Shown here piece by piece: positions 1 through 7,651 of a DNA stretch of 64,000 nucleotides. The position numbers and the translations under genes are program-made. Location of the stretch: positions 27,218 through 91,217 of the forward strand of contig CAJUGS010000007.1 in NCBI GenBank assembly GCA_910586305.1. The letters run 5' to 3'. The notes below the pieces were generated by a model that searched no databases, was not told the DNA's origin, and saw only the letters and a list, made by a program, of their open reading frames with translations. Positions within the stretch are counted from its first letter, which is position 1, and every line of letters begins with the position of its first letter. The stretch comes from an uncultured Duncaniella sp. Lineage in GTDB: Bacteria; Bacteroidota; Bacteroidia; Bacteroidales; Muribaculaceae.

Positions 1-1
1 G

Positions 2-1177
2 GAACGTATGCAGACCAAGCAGGCAGGCGAGATTGCCGGCCTGAATGTACTTGCCATAATCAACGAGCCCACTGCGGCGGCAATAAGCTACGGACTTAAA
101 ACCGACCAGAAAAAGACTATACTCGTCTACGACCTTGGAGGAGGAACGTTCGACGTCACAATAATCAACGTCAACGGAGGAGCCATAAAGGTAATCGCAA
201 CAGGTGGCGACCATCATCTCGGAGGAGTAGACTGGGACACACTTCTTGCAGAATATATGCTCTCGGTGTTCAACTCCGAAAACGGCACGTCCTACACACT
301 TGACGAGTCGCCCGAACTCAAGTATACTCTGCTGCTCGAGGCCGAAATGAAGAAAAAACAGCTGTCGGCAAAGGAAAAGGTGAGAGCAAACATACAGTTC
401 CAGGGAATGCAGGCCCGTGTCGAAATCACCCGCGACCTCTTCGACTCACTCACCGAGGGCCGTCTCGAAGAGACCGTCGACGCAACACGCAAAGTAATTG
501 AAATAGCACAGCAGAAAGGCTACAACAATATCGACGAGTACATCCTTGTTGGTGGCTCATCGCGTATGCCGCAGATCAAGGCCAGAATAGACCGTGAATT
601 CGGCTGTGATTCCAAATACAACGACCCGGACGAGTGCGTTGCAAAGGGGGCAGCCATATACGCCATGAACGCTGCATATAACCAGGCCATGCAGGACTAT
701 GAGGAAGGAGAATCGGATACCCGCCCTGCTCCTCTGCGCACCGACCGAACCACTGTGGTAAACGTAACCTCAAAGACCTACGGAACCGACGTAAACACTG
801 ACGACGTGGCCAATCTGATTTTCGCCAACACCACCCTGCCGTGCAAAGTCACCGATACCTTCCTGACAATGTACGACAACCAGTCGGCCGTAGCCATCAA
901 GGTGAGTGAAAGCGACTTCACCAATCCCGAGACTGACAGAATCGTAAAAGCTAAATTCTGCAACATCCTCAAAGAAGAAGTATTGCCGCTTACAAAGAAC
1001 TGGCCTAAGGGAACTCCTGTCTCCGTCACGTTCGAGCTTGACCATGAAGGCATCCTCAAGGTATATGCCTACGTCGATAAGGACAAACTCAACTTCGAAC
1101 TTCAGATTACAGGTGTGAAATCACAGGAAGAGATATCCAAATCGCGTGAGATAATATCAAAGGCTGTCATAGAATAA
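2..1177 (+). CDS. Hsp70-family (DnaK-like) chaperone, 5' partial, lidless
   Basis: The 5' end lies outside the window; the frame is open from base 2. The visible 391 residues cover the second half of an Hsp70 ATPase domain and the beta substrate-binding domain. Seen: INEPTAAAISYG (adenosine/hinge segment), the phosphate-2 loop DLGGGTFDVT, GGDHHLGGVD, and the ATP-binding LVGGSSRMPQI. The substrate-binding part is divergent, and the protein stops about 20 residues after the FELDHEGILKVYAYV strand pair, so the helical lid and any acidic tail of ordinary DnaK are missing. Known family role: ATP-driven binding of client polypeptides with J-domain and nucleotide-exchange partners. Inference: this is a specialised paralogue, not the housekeeping DnaK, and it probably works with the membrane protein that starts 70 bases downstream. 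Confidence is high for the family and low for the role. Confidence 0.88.
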   Translation, partial: ERMQTKQAGEIAGLNVLAIINEPTAAAISYGLKTDQKKTILVYDLGGGTFDVTIINVNGGAIKVIATGGDHHLGGVDWDTLLAEYMLSVFNSENGTSYTLDESPELKYTLLLEAEMKKKQLSAKEKVRANIQFQGMQARVEITRDLFDSLTEGRLEETVDATRKVIEIAQQKGYNNIDEYILVGGSSRMPQIKARIDREFGCDSKYNDPDECVAKGAAIYAMNAAYNQAMQDYEEGESDTRPAPLRTDRTTVVNVTSKTYGTDVNTDDVANLIFANTTLPCKVTDTFLTMYDNQSAVAIKVSESDFTNPETDRIVKAKFCNILKEEVLPLTKNWPKGTPVSVTFELDHEGILKVYAYVDKDKLNFELQITGVKSQEEISKSREIISKAVIE

Positions 1178-1203
1178 TCAATCACAGAACAACAAAGAAT
1201 TTT

Positions 1204-1233
1204 GTCCGAGACTCCTTGACAGGAGTCCCGGAC
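1204..1233 (+). terminator. Hairpin between the Hsp70 gene and the next gene
   Basis: A 12-bp stem (one mismatch) with a 6-base loop: left arm 1204-1215, right arm 1222-1233, followed by a short TGTTTC rather than a T-run. It ends only 14 bases before the next start codon, so it may attenuate or process a shared transcript instead of ending it. Confidence 0.4.
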
Positions 1234-1247
1234 TGTTTCGTGAAATA

Positions 1248-3491
1248 ATGGATAAAATAATCTTACAGCAACACATCTCGAAGTGGAACGAGTACTTGCG
1301 TTACCTCAAAGGGTGCGAAAGCGAGCTCACCGTCGAGGAAAGCAGTGCTATCGAAGTACTCAAAGACCTCTGGCGCCGACGAACTGCATTCACCCCCGAC
1401 ATGGTACAGGAAGCCACGGAGATGATCAACACACTCGTCAACAGCTCGAAATTCCACGGCAACAACCGAGACCTTGGAAAAGTAATCAAAGAGTTTTCCT
1501 CAATCGCGAGAAAATTCTACACCACGGATGCCGCCACATATCTCGAGATACGCACAGCCCTGCAGCCAAGACGCACCACCCCGCAGCCATCTCCGCAAGA
1601 CCCCTCACTCACACCGGCCATCCTGCTCAACTACGTCAAGGAATGGCACATCGGTATGCAGTATCTTCTTGACCATGAAGAAGACCTCGACGAATCGGAA
1701 GTGGCAGACATGAACCGCATCATCGAAGTCTGGACCGGATACAGCGGACATCCCGAAGAAAGAAAAGCCATCGAGACAGCCGCACAGTCAATGAAAGACT
1801 GCGAGAGACTTCACGGATCAAACCGCGACATTGTCACCTACTCAAAAAAAGTAACCTCCGCCTCCCGCAAATACATCACCAACGAAAGACTCGCCCAGGC
1901 TTTCGCAAAAGCACTCGGAGAATACCTGCGTAAGACACCATTGCGCAGACCGGCCCCGCCTTCCGGACCACCCATACGCATTAAATCGGTCTCATTCTGC
2001 AGCACCGACTACGACGGCAATCGCACAAGCGACAGCGCAGACACAACCACACAATATCTCACACCGATATTACAGATTGAACGCCTCCGACAGTGCGAAT
2101 CAACCGCCATATATTTCCGCCTCTACCGCGCTGACGGCACAATGGTGAAAAACGGCGACCGAAATTTCACATGGATGTACACATTCACCCCGAGAGCCGG
2201 AACCACATCGGTTGTCACATCAGGCTATGGCAACAGCGATGGAAAATGGTGGCAGCGCGGATCCTACCGCCTTGAATTCATATGTGAAAACACAATAATT
2301 TACACATCCAACATCCAGATTACATCTCGCACTGTCACTCCTCCGCCTCCACCACCGCGGGAGACTCCACAGAGAGCTACTCCGAAACCAGCAAAACCAA
2401 AGAAGAGTGGAAGCAAGTGGTGGCTATGGATTCTAATTGCCGTGGCAGGGTATTTCGGATACGACTACTATACCGAGAAGAAGGCCGACGAAGCAGCCAC
2501 CGTGATGTACACACTCCTCGACACCGACTTCTTCAAAGACTCAGGCTCAGATCCCTATGACCACCAAATTAACGACGGAGAAAGAGTACTCGTATACAAT
2601 ACCACCGACAATCCCGGATGGGCCTACATAAAAAGTCCGGAAGGGAAAAAGGGATATGTTTCCACCCGATCACTGATATCGGAAACCGACAACAACCTGC
2701 TACGGACAGTGATCGGCGAGGAAGTCAACCCAAGCCTATGTGAGTTGCATCAACGCGCCGCTGTGGTACACCTCCTCAACTCGGGTAAGCTCGGCAGCGA
2801 GAATCCCGGCGGATGGAGAATACGAAACAACGGCGAAGGACTTACACCAAACACTGTAAACAACACACAGTTCTTCGACGACTCAGCCAAAGGATTCAAA
2901 ACCCTCACAATGCTCCTCGAAAATGTAGAGAACGGCAAATGCAAGATTGCAATCTACACATTCCAGTCCGACGGCTCGCCGGAACTCAAATACATCACCG
3001 AGGCGCCAAAAGGGAAGGAGATTGGAGATGTCAGCTACAAGTCCAACCGCAAATACTACTACGTGAACTACGTTTCCTCCGACAAAAGGGTCAGTTCGCT
3101 CACTAAACCCGACGAGAAACATCCGTTCATAATCACCGATTTAAAGTTTGTCGATACTGACAGACAAGGCAATCTGGTCAGCACCTATGTGGGTAAGCGC
3201 GCACAATATGTAGCCCCGAAAATCACCTACAAGACCAACTACACCGGAACTGTCGAACTAAAGGTCAAAATATTTGACAATAAGACCGGTGAACTGCTCA
3301 CACCCTCCGACAAAAAAGGTCAAAAGTATTCTTACCGCACAAGCATCTATACCGGGTCCAAAAACCGAGGTACCAAGATACTTGATGGATGGGGTAATCC
3401 GCAGAAGACCGGATGGAGCGGAGGTGTAGACCGCCGATTCGAAATATACGACGGCAACACCCTTATCGCTACCGGACGTGTAGCACCATAA
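1248..3491 (+). CDS. Unrecognised membrane protein with duplicated helical and beta domains and an SH3-like segment
   Basis: 747 residues, no family recognised. Reading the protein shows two tandem helical repeats, about residues 4-105 and 124-223. Each has a W followed by YL, an acidic stretch, then HGNNRD or HGSNRD (around 70 and 189), then RKF/YxT. Next comes a beta-rich domain (about 243-358), a proline-rich linker (363-385, with a run of six prolines), one hydrophobic segment (391-408, WWLWILIAVAGYFGYDYY), an SH3b-like stretch (about 419-476, with GWAYI and KGYVSTRSL), a middle region, and a second copy of the beta domain (about 625-747). Both beta copies share TDxxGN, then QY(L/V)xP, and a closing aromatic-rich strand pair. 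No signal peptide is seen. If the hydrophobic segment spans the membrane, one beta copy sits on each side. It directly follows the lidless Hsp70 gene; a functional link is inference. Confidence 0.85.
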   Translation: MDKIILQQHISKWNEYLRYLKGCESELTVEESSAIEVLKDLWRRRTAFTPDMVQEATEMINTLVNSSKFHGNNRDLGKVIKEFSSIARKFYTTDAATYLEIRTALQPRRTTPQPSPQDPSLTPAILLNYVKEWHIGMQYLLDHEEDLDESEVADMNRIIEVWTGYSGHPEERKAIETAAQSMKDCERLHGSNRDIVTYSKKVTSASRKYITNERLAQAFAKALGEYLRKTPLRRPAPPSGPPIRIKSVSFCSTDYDGNRTSDSADTTTQYLTPILQIERLRQCESTAIYFRLYRADGTMVKNGDRNFTWMYTFTPRAGTTSVVTSGYGNSDGKWWQRGSYRLEFICENTIIYTSNIQITSRTVTPPPPPPRETPQRATPKPAKPKKSGSKWWLWILIAVAGYFGYDYYTEKKADEAATVMYTLLDTDFFKDSGSDPYDHQINDGERVLVYNTTDNPGWAYIKSPEGKKGYVSTRSLISETDNNLLRTVIGEEVNPSLCELHQRAAVVHLLNSGKLGSENPGGWRIRNNGEGLTPNTVNNTQFFDDSAKGFKTLTMLLENVENGKCKIAIYTFQSDGSPELKYITEAPKGKEIGDVSYKSNRKYYYVNYVSSDKRVSSLTKPDEKHPFIITDLKFVDTDRQGNLVSTYVGKRAQYVAPKITYKTNYTGTVELKVKIFDNKTGELLTPSDKKGQKYSYRTSIYTGSKNRGTKILDGWGNPQKTGWSGGVDRRFEIYDGNTLIATGRVAP

Positions 3492-3520
3492 AATACCTGT
3501 ACAGATTTCATAACAACAGA

Positions 3521-3562
3521 AAGAGGTTGTATCGTAAAAAACCGATTACGATACAGCCTCTT
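3521..3562. terminator. Hairpin terminator after the 747-residue gene
   Basis: Left arm 3521-3537 and right arm 3546-3562 form a 17-bp stem with one G-T wobble and an 8-base A-rich loop. It sits 30 bases after the stop of the plus-strand gene and could also end transcription of the small minus-strand frame. Confidence 0.65.
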
Positions 3563-3752
3563 ACTCTATATTATCCGTCTGCCACAACTTACACCCGCCT
3601 CCTTCAGCATTGTCTCATAGAATACGAAATCGAGAAGCTCGACAAAGGCACCAAATAGAAATACCTGAAAAAACATCAGACTCGGAAACAAACACTACTA
3701 CCTAAAGCCTCCGCTCCTCTCCTACCGCTAACTTATTTTAAGTATCGTGTGG

Positions 3753-3784
3753 ATTGGTGTGTGGTGTTTTTTCACTATCTTTGC
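3753..3784 (+). promoter_or_regulatory. Bacteroides-type promoter for dxr
   Basis: A -33 ATTG (3753-3756) and a -7 TATCTTTGC (3776-3784) are separated by 19 bases, matching the Bacteroides sigma-ABfr consensus. The ATG of dxr follows 30 bases later. Confidence 0.75.
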
Positions 3785-3814
3785 CGATTGAAAACACTTT
3801 AAGCAAATCACCTC

Positions 3815-4969
3815 ATGCCCCACAACATAGCCCTCCTCGGCTCGACAGGGTCGATAGGGACTCAGACTCTTGATATAGTAGAGCGGTTTCCCGACCGCTT
3901 CAAGGTGGCAGTCCTCGCCGCCGGACGCAATGTCGAACTCCTCATATCCCAGGCCATACGCCACCGCCCCGCTCTCGCCATCATAGCCGATGAGTCGAAA
4001 TACAATCGTCTCCGCGAAGTCCTCGCCCCGCTCGGCATCGAGACAGCCGCCGGTGACGCAGCCCTCGCCGACGCAATGGAGCGTCCCGACTTCGACACAG
4101 TGGTCACAGCCACCGTGGGCTACAGCGGCCTGCTCCCAACAGTCCGCGCCATCAAGGCAGGCAAAGACATCGCGCTTGCCAACAAGGAGACACTCGTCGT
4201 GGCCGGCGAACTGGTCACACGTATGCTCGCTGAATCCCGCTCCAAAGTCATACCCGTCGACTCCGAGCACTCCGCTATCTACCAGTGCCTCCAGGGCGAA
4301 GACCCGGCAACAGTCCACAAACTCATCATCACAGCCTCCGGAGGCCCGTTCCGCACATGGACCCGCGAGCAGACAGCCGGAGTCACAGCCGAGCAGGCAC
4401 TACGCCACCCACGATGGAACATGGGCGCGAAAATCACAATCGACTCGGCCACGATGCTCAACAAAGCCTTCGAAATCATCGAAGCCCGCTGGCTCTTCGA
4501 CATCCCCGCGCTGCGCATCGAAGCCGTCGTACACCCCCAGTCAATAGTCCACTCCATGGTCGAATTCATCGACGGAGCAGTCAAGGCCCAGCTCGGCATC
4601 CCCGATATGCACCTGCCGATACGCTACGCACTCGGCGACGCCACACGCCTGCCACGCGACGAAAGGGCCATGAGCCTCACCGACTATGCATCGCTCACAT
4701 TCGAGCAGCCCGACCCTGTGAAATTCCCCTGTCTCGGACTCGCGCCCCTCGCGCTTGAGCGCGGAGGCAACTCGGCCTGCATCATCAACGCAGCCAACGA
4801 GGTGGCAGTAGCCGCATTCCTGCGGGGAGAAGTGTCGTTCCACGGCATATACGACACCATAACCGACGCACTTGACAACATCCCCTTCATCGACGCACCG
4901 ACTCTCGACGACTACGTGGCAACACACCACGAAGTCATTGCCTACTGCAAAGACAAACTGAAAAAATAA
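3815..4969 (+). CDS. dxr: 1-deoxy-D-xylulose 5-phosphate reductoisomerase
   Basis: 384 residues, a normal length for this enzyme. It converts 1-deoxy-D-xylulose 5-phosphate to 2-C-methyl-D-erythritol 4-phosphate using NADPH, the committed step of the non-mevalonate isoprenoid pathway in the cytoplasm. Seen: N-terminal NADPH-binding GSTGSIG (residues 9-15), ANKETLV, the metal and substrate motif PVDSEHSAIYQCL, the flexible-loop SGGPFR and the MNKAFE-like segment TMLNKAFEIIEA. The start is fixed by the promoter 30 bases upstream. The stop codon is directly followed by the ATG of rseP, so the two are translated from one message. This dxr-rseP pairing is common in bacteria. Confidence 0.97.
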   Translation: MPHNIALLGSTGSIGTQTLDIVERFPDRFKVAVLAAGRNVELLISQAIRHRPALAIIADESKYNRLREVLAPLGIETAAGDAALADAMERPDFDTVVTATVGYSGLLPTVRAIKAGKDIALANKETLVVAGELVTRMLAESRSKVIPVDSEHSAIYQCLQGEDPATVHKLIITASGGPFRTWTREQTAGVTAEQALRHPRWNMGAKITIDSATMLNKAFEIIEARWLFDIPALRIEAVVHPQSIVHSMVEFIDGAVKAQLGIPDMHLPIRYALGDATRLPRDERAMSLTDYASLTFEQPDPVKFPCLGLAPLALERGGNSACIINAANEVAVAAFLRGEVSFHGIYDTITDALDNIPFIDAPTLDDYVATHHEVIAYCKDKLKK

Positions 4970-6406
4970 ATGGAAACATTCCTCATCAAAGCCATTCAGC
5001 TCATAGCCGCCCTGGCCTTTCTCGTCATAGTCCACGAGTTCGGCCACTACATATTCGCACGCATCTTCGGCATAAAGGTCGACAAGTTCTATATGTTCTT
5101 CAACCCGCGCTTCAGCATACTGCGCTACAATCCGCGCACCAACAAAGTGGGCCTCTTCGTCTCCCAGGGCGACGAGGAAAAGAACACCCCCGACCACGCC
5201 GCCATCACCTTCTCGGTGGGCCGCCCCCATCCGGCCCCGGCCGACGGCCGTCCATCCTGGCGCGACACCATCTACGGCATCGGATGGGTGCCCCTCGGAG
5301 GCTACTGCGCCATCAACGGAATGATCGACGAGACCAACCGCAAGCTCGACTCCAAGCCAAAGCCATGGGAATTCCGCACCAAGCCGGCCTGGCAGCGACT
5401 CCTCGTCATGGCCGGAGGCGTACTCTTCAACTTCATCCTCGCCATCCTCATCTATGCAGGCATAGCCATGCACTGGGGTGAGAAATACATCCCCTTCGAG
5501 GCAGCCACCGAAGGATTCGACTTCGTGCCCGCCGCGCAGAAGGCCGGATTCCGCAACGGCGACATACCCCTCAGCGCCGACGGAGTGAAACTCGACGCAT
5601 CAACAGGCGACTATATGATACGCATGGTCGAGGCAAACGAAGTCAAGGTGCTCCGCAACCACCGTGACACCGTCACAATAGCCATCCCCGAAGACTTCAT
5701 ATTCCGTGTCAACGACGAAGGAGGCTTCATGGCCTACCGTCTGCCCGTCTACATCGACCGCATCGTACCCGGCGAGGCAGCAGCCAAGGCCGGACTCCGC
5801 GAGGGCGACCGCATAATTGCAGTAGATACCGTCGCCACACCCACCTACACCGAGCTCACGCCGGCACTCACGGCAGCGGCAGGTCGCGAGACCACAGTCA
5901 CAGTTGAGCGCGACGGAACCACACTCTCGCTCCGGGCCACACCAAACGAATACGGCAAACTCGGATTCCAGCTCCGCCCCATCACAGCAGTCTACACCCC
6001 CGTCACAATCTCCTATGGCTTCTTCCGCTCCTTCCCCAAGGGATGGGAGATAGGCACCTCCACACTCAGCAACTACATCGGTTCGATGAAGCACGTATTC
6101 TCGGCCGAGGGCGCACAAAGCCTCGGCGGATTCGGAGCCATCGGCAATATGTTCCCCGAGCGATGGAGCTGGCTCGCATTCTGGGAAATCACCGCCTTCC
6201 TCTCCGTGGCACTCGCGTTTATGAACATCATCCCCATCCCGGGCCTTGACGGCGGACACATCGTATTCCTCCTCTGGGAAGTGGTCACACGCCGCAAAGT
6301 GCCCGAAAACGTCCTCATAATCGCACAATACATCGGCATGGCCTTACTCCTCCTGCTCCTCCTCTATGCCAACGGCAACGACATATTCCGTGCCTTCCTC
6401 AAATAA
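4970..6406 (+). CDS. rseP: RIP metalloprotease RseP (site-2 protease family)
   Basis: 478 residues. An intramembrane zinc protease that cuts membrane-embedded anti-sigma factors or signal-peptide remnants in the inner membrane. Seen: the zinc motif HEFGH at residues 22-26 in the first membrane helix, a PDZ domain in the centre with GEAAAKAGLREGDRI, and the third-ligand motif NIIPIPGLDGGH at 419-430 in a late helix. It is longer than Escherichia coli RseP, as is usual in Bacteroidota, where an extra loop follows the first helix (here about residues 45-110). The ATG abuts the dxr stop codon. The substrate cannot be told from sequence. Confidence 0.95.
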   Translation: METFLIKAIQLIAALAFLVIVHEFGHYIFARIFGIKVDKFYMFFNPRFSILRYNPRTNKVGLFVSQGDEEKNTPDHAAITFSVGRPHPAPADGRPSWRDTIYGIGWVPLGGYCAINGMIDETNRKLDSKPKPWEFRTKPAWQRLLVMAGGVLFNFILAILIYAGIAMHWGEKYIPFEAATEGFDFVPAAQKAGFRNGDIPLSADGVKLDASTGDYMIRMVEANEVKVLRNHRDTVTIAIPEDFIFRVNDEGGFMAYRLPVYIDRIVPGEAAAKAGLREGDRIIAVDTVATPTYTELTPALTAAAGRETTVTVERDGTTLSLRATPNEYGKLGFQLRPITAVYTPVTISYGFFRSFPKGWEIGTSTLSNYIGSMKHVFSAEGAQSLGGFGAIGNMFPERWSWLAFWEITAFLSVALAFMNIIPIPGLDGGHIVFLLWEVVTRRKVPENVLIIAQYIGMALLLLLLLYANGNDIFRAFLK

Positions 6407-6432
6407 AACACGCCACAACATACACCCCACAT

Positions 6433-7620
6433 ATGTCAAAGACCATCACCCTAAAACGCGGCAAGGAGGACTCCCTCCTCCGCTTCCATCCCTGGGTGTT
6501 CTCAGGAGCCATAGCCAACCTCCCCGAAGGACTTGAAGAAGGCGATACCGTCAGCGTAGTCGCCGCCGACGGACGCCCACTCGGAACAGGCCACTACGAA
6601 ATCGGCTCGATAGCAGTGCGTATGCTCTCATGGGACAACGAAGCCGACATCGACGCATCGTTCTTCGCAACACGCCTCGCCGCAGCATGGCAGCTCCGAG
6701 AAAGACTCGGACTCGTCCGCCCGGCCGACAACACCACATTCCGCCTCGTCCACGGCGAGGGAGACTTCCTCCCCGGATGCGTGGTCGACGTCTACGGCAA
6801 CACAGCCGTACTCCAGGCCCACAGCCCCGGAATGCACTATGCCCGCCACGACATAGCGCGCGCGCTTACCCAGCTCCCCGGAGCCGGAATAACCAACGTC
6901 TACTACAAATCCGAGACCACTCTCCCCTACAAGGCGCGTCTTGACCCCGTCAACGACTACCTGATCGGAGGTTTCGAGACCAACATAGCCCTCGAAAACG
7001 GCCTGCGGTTCAACATCGACTGGCTCAAGGGACAGAAGACCGGATTCTTCGTGGACCAGCGCGACAACCGCGCGCTCATCGAGAGCTTCAGCCGCGGAGC
7101 CAGAGTGCTCAATATGTTCTGCTACACAGGCGGATTCTCGGTCTACGCAATGCGAGGCGGAGCATCGCTCGTACACTCCGTCGACTCATCCGCAAAGGCC
7201 GTCGCGCTCACCGATGCAAACATCGAGCTCAACTTCCCGGGCGACACACGCCACACAGCATATGCCGAAGACGCGTTCAAATATCTCACCGATATGCCCG
7301 CCGGAGCCTACGATCTCATAATCCTCGACCCGCCCGCCTTCGCAAAACACCGCAGCGCCATCAAGAACGCCATGGTAGGCTACAGGCGCATCAACGCCGC
7401 AGCCTTCCGCAAGATAACACCCGGAGGAATACTCGCCACATTCTCCTGCTCGCAGGCCATCTCGAAAGAACAGTTCCGACTCGCAGTGTTCACCGCAGCA
7501 GCACAGTCAGGCCGAAAAGTGAGAATACTCCACCAGGTCACACAGGGTGCCGACCACCCCGTATCCATCTACCACCCAGAGGGAGAATACCTCAAGGGAC
7601 TCATCCTTCACGTCGAATAA
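6433..7620 (+). CDS. rlmI: 23S rRNA (cytosine-C5) methyltransferase, RlmI-like
   Basis: 395 residues, the normal size for RlmI, which methylates 23S rRNA at C1962 (E. coli numbering) using S-adenosylmethionine. Seen: an N-terminal PUA-like RNA-binding domain (about 1-75, with HPWVFSGAI), a central EEHAD-like linker domain, and a Rossmann methyltransferase domain with the SAM loop MFCYTGGFS (from residue 228) and the catalytic-type motif LDPPAFAKH (about 298-306). FSCS near 340 is the expected cysteine region. It follows rseP by 26 bases and is probably in the same operon as dxr and rseP. Substrate position is assigned by family only. Confidence 0.9.
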   Translation: MSKTITLKRGKEDSLLRFHPWVFSGAIANLPEGLEEGDTVSVVAADGRPLGTGHYEIGSIAVRMLSWDNEADIDASFFATRLAAAWQLRERLGLVRPADNTTFRLVHGEGDFLPGCVVDVYGNTAVLQAHSPGMHYARHDIARALTQLPGAGITNVYYKSETTLPYKARLDPVNDYLIGGFETNIALENGLRFNIDWLKGQKTGFFVDQRDNRALIESFSRGARVLNMFCYTGGFSVYAMRGGASLVHSVDSSAKAVALTDANIELNFPGDTRHTAYAEDAFKYLTDMPAGAYDLIILDPPAFAKHRSAIKNAMVGYRRINAAAFRKITPGGILATFSCSQAISKEQFRLAVFTAAAQSGRKVRILHQVTQGADHPVSIYHPEGEYLKGLILHVE

Positions 7621-7651
7621 GAGACTTCACATCATCACACCATCAATCAAT

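Larger units (their letters stand above)
3492..3814. other. Intergenic stretch with terminator, small reading frame and dxr promoter
   Basis: This 323-base gap holds a strong hairpin (3521-3562), a 36-codon minus-strand frame (complement 3566-3676) and the dxr promoter (3753-3784). The small minus-strand frame starts with ATG, is hydrophobic (FLFGAFVELLDFVFYE), ends in GRRII, and its stop lies 3 bases before the hairpin. It has no recognised family and could be a gene remnant or chance. Bases 3677-3752 show nothing else. Confidence 0.45.

Noticed and set aside
3521..3562. Terminal inverted repeat of an insertion sequence
   Set aside because: The arms are close together as in a hairpin and no transposase lies between or beside them.
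3413..3658. 81-codon plus-strand frame overlapping the end of the 747-residue gene
   Set aside because: Very basic, out-of-frame overlap that runs through the terminator hairpin.
4541..5473. 310-codon minus-strand frame across dxr and rseP
   Set aside because: Spans the junction of two clear genes; the protein is an acidic repetitive shadow.
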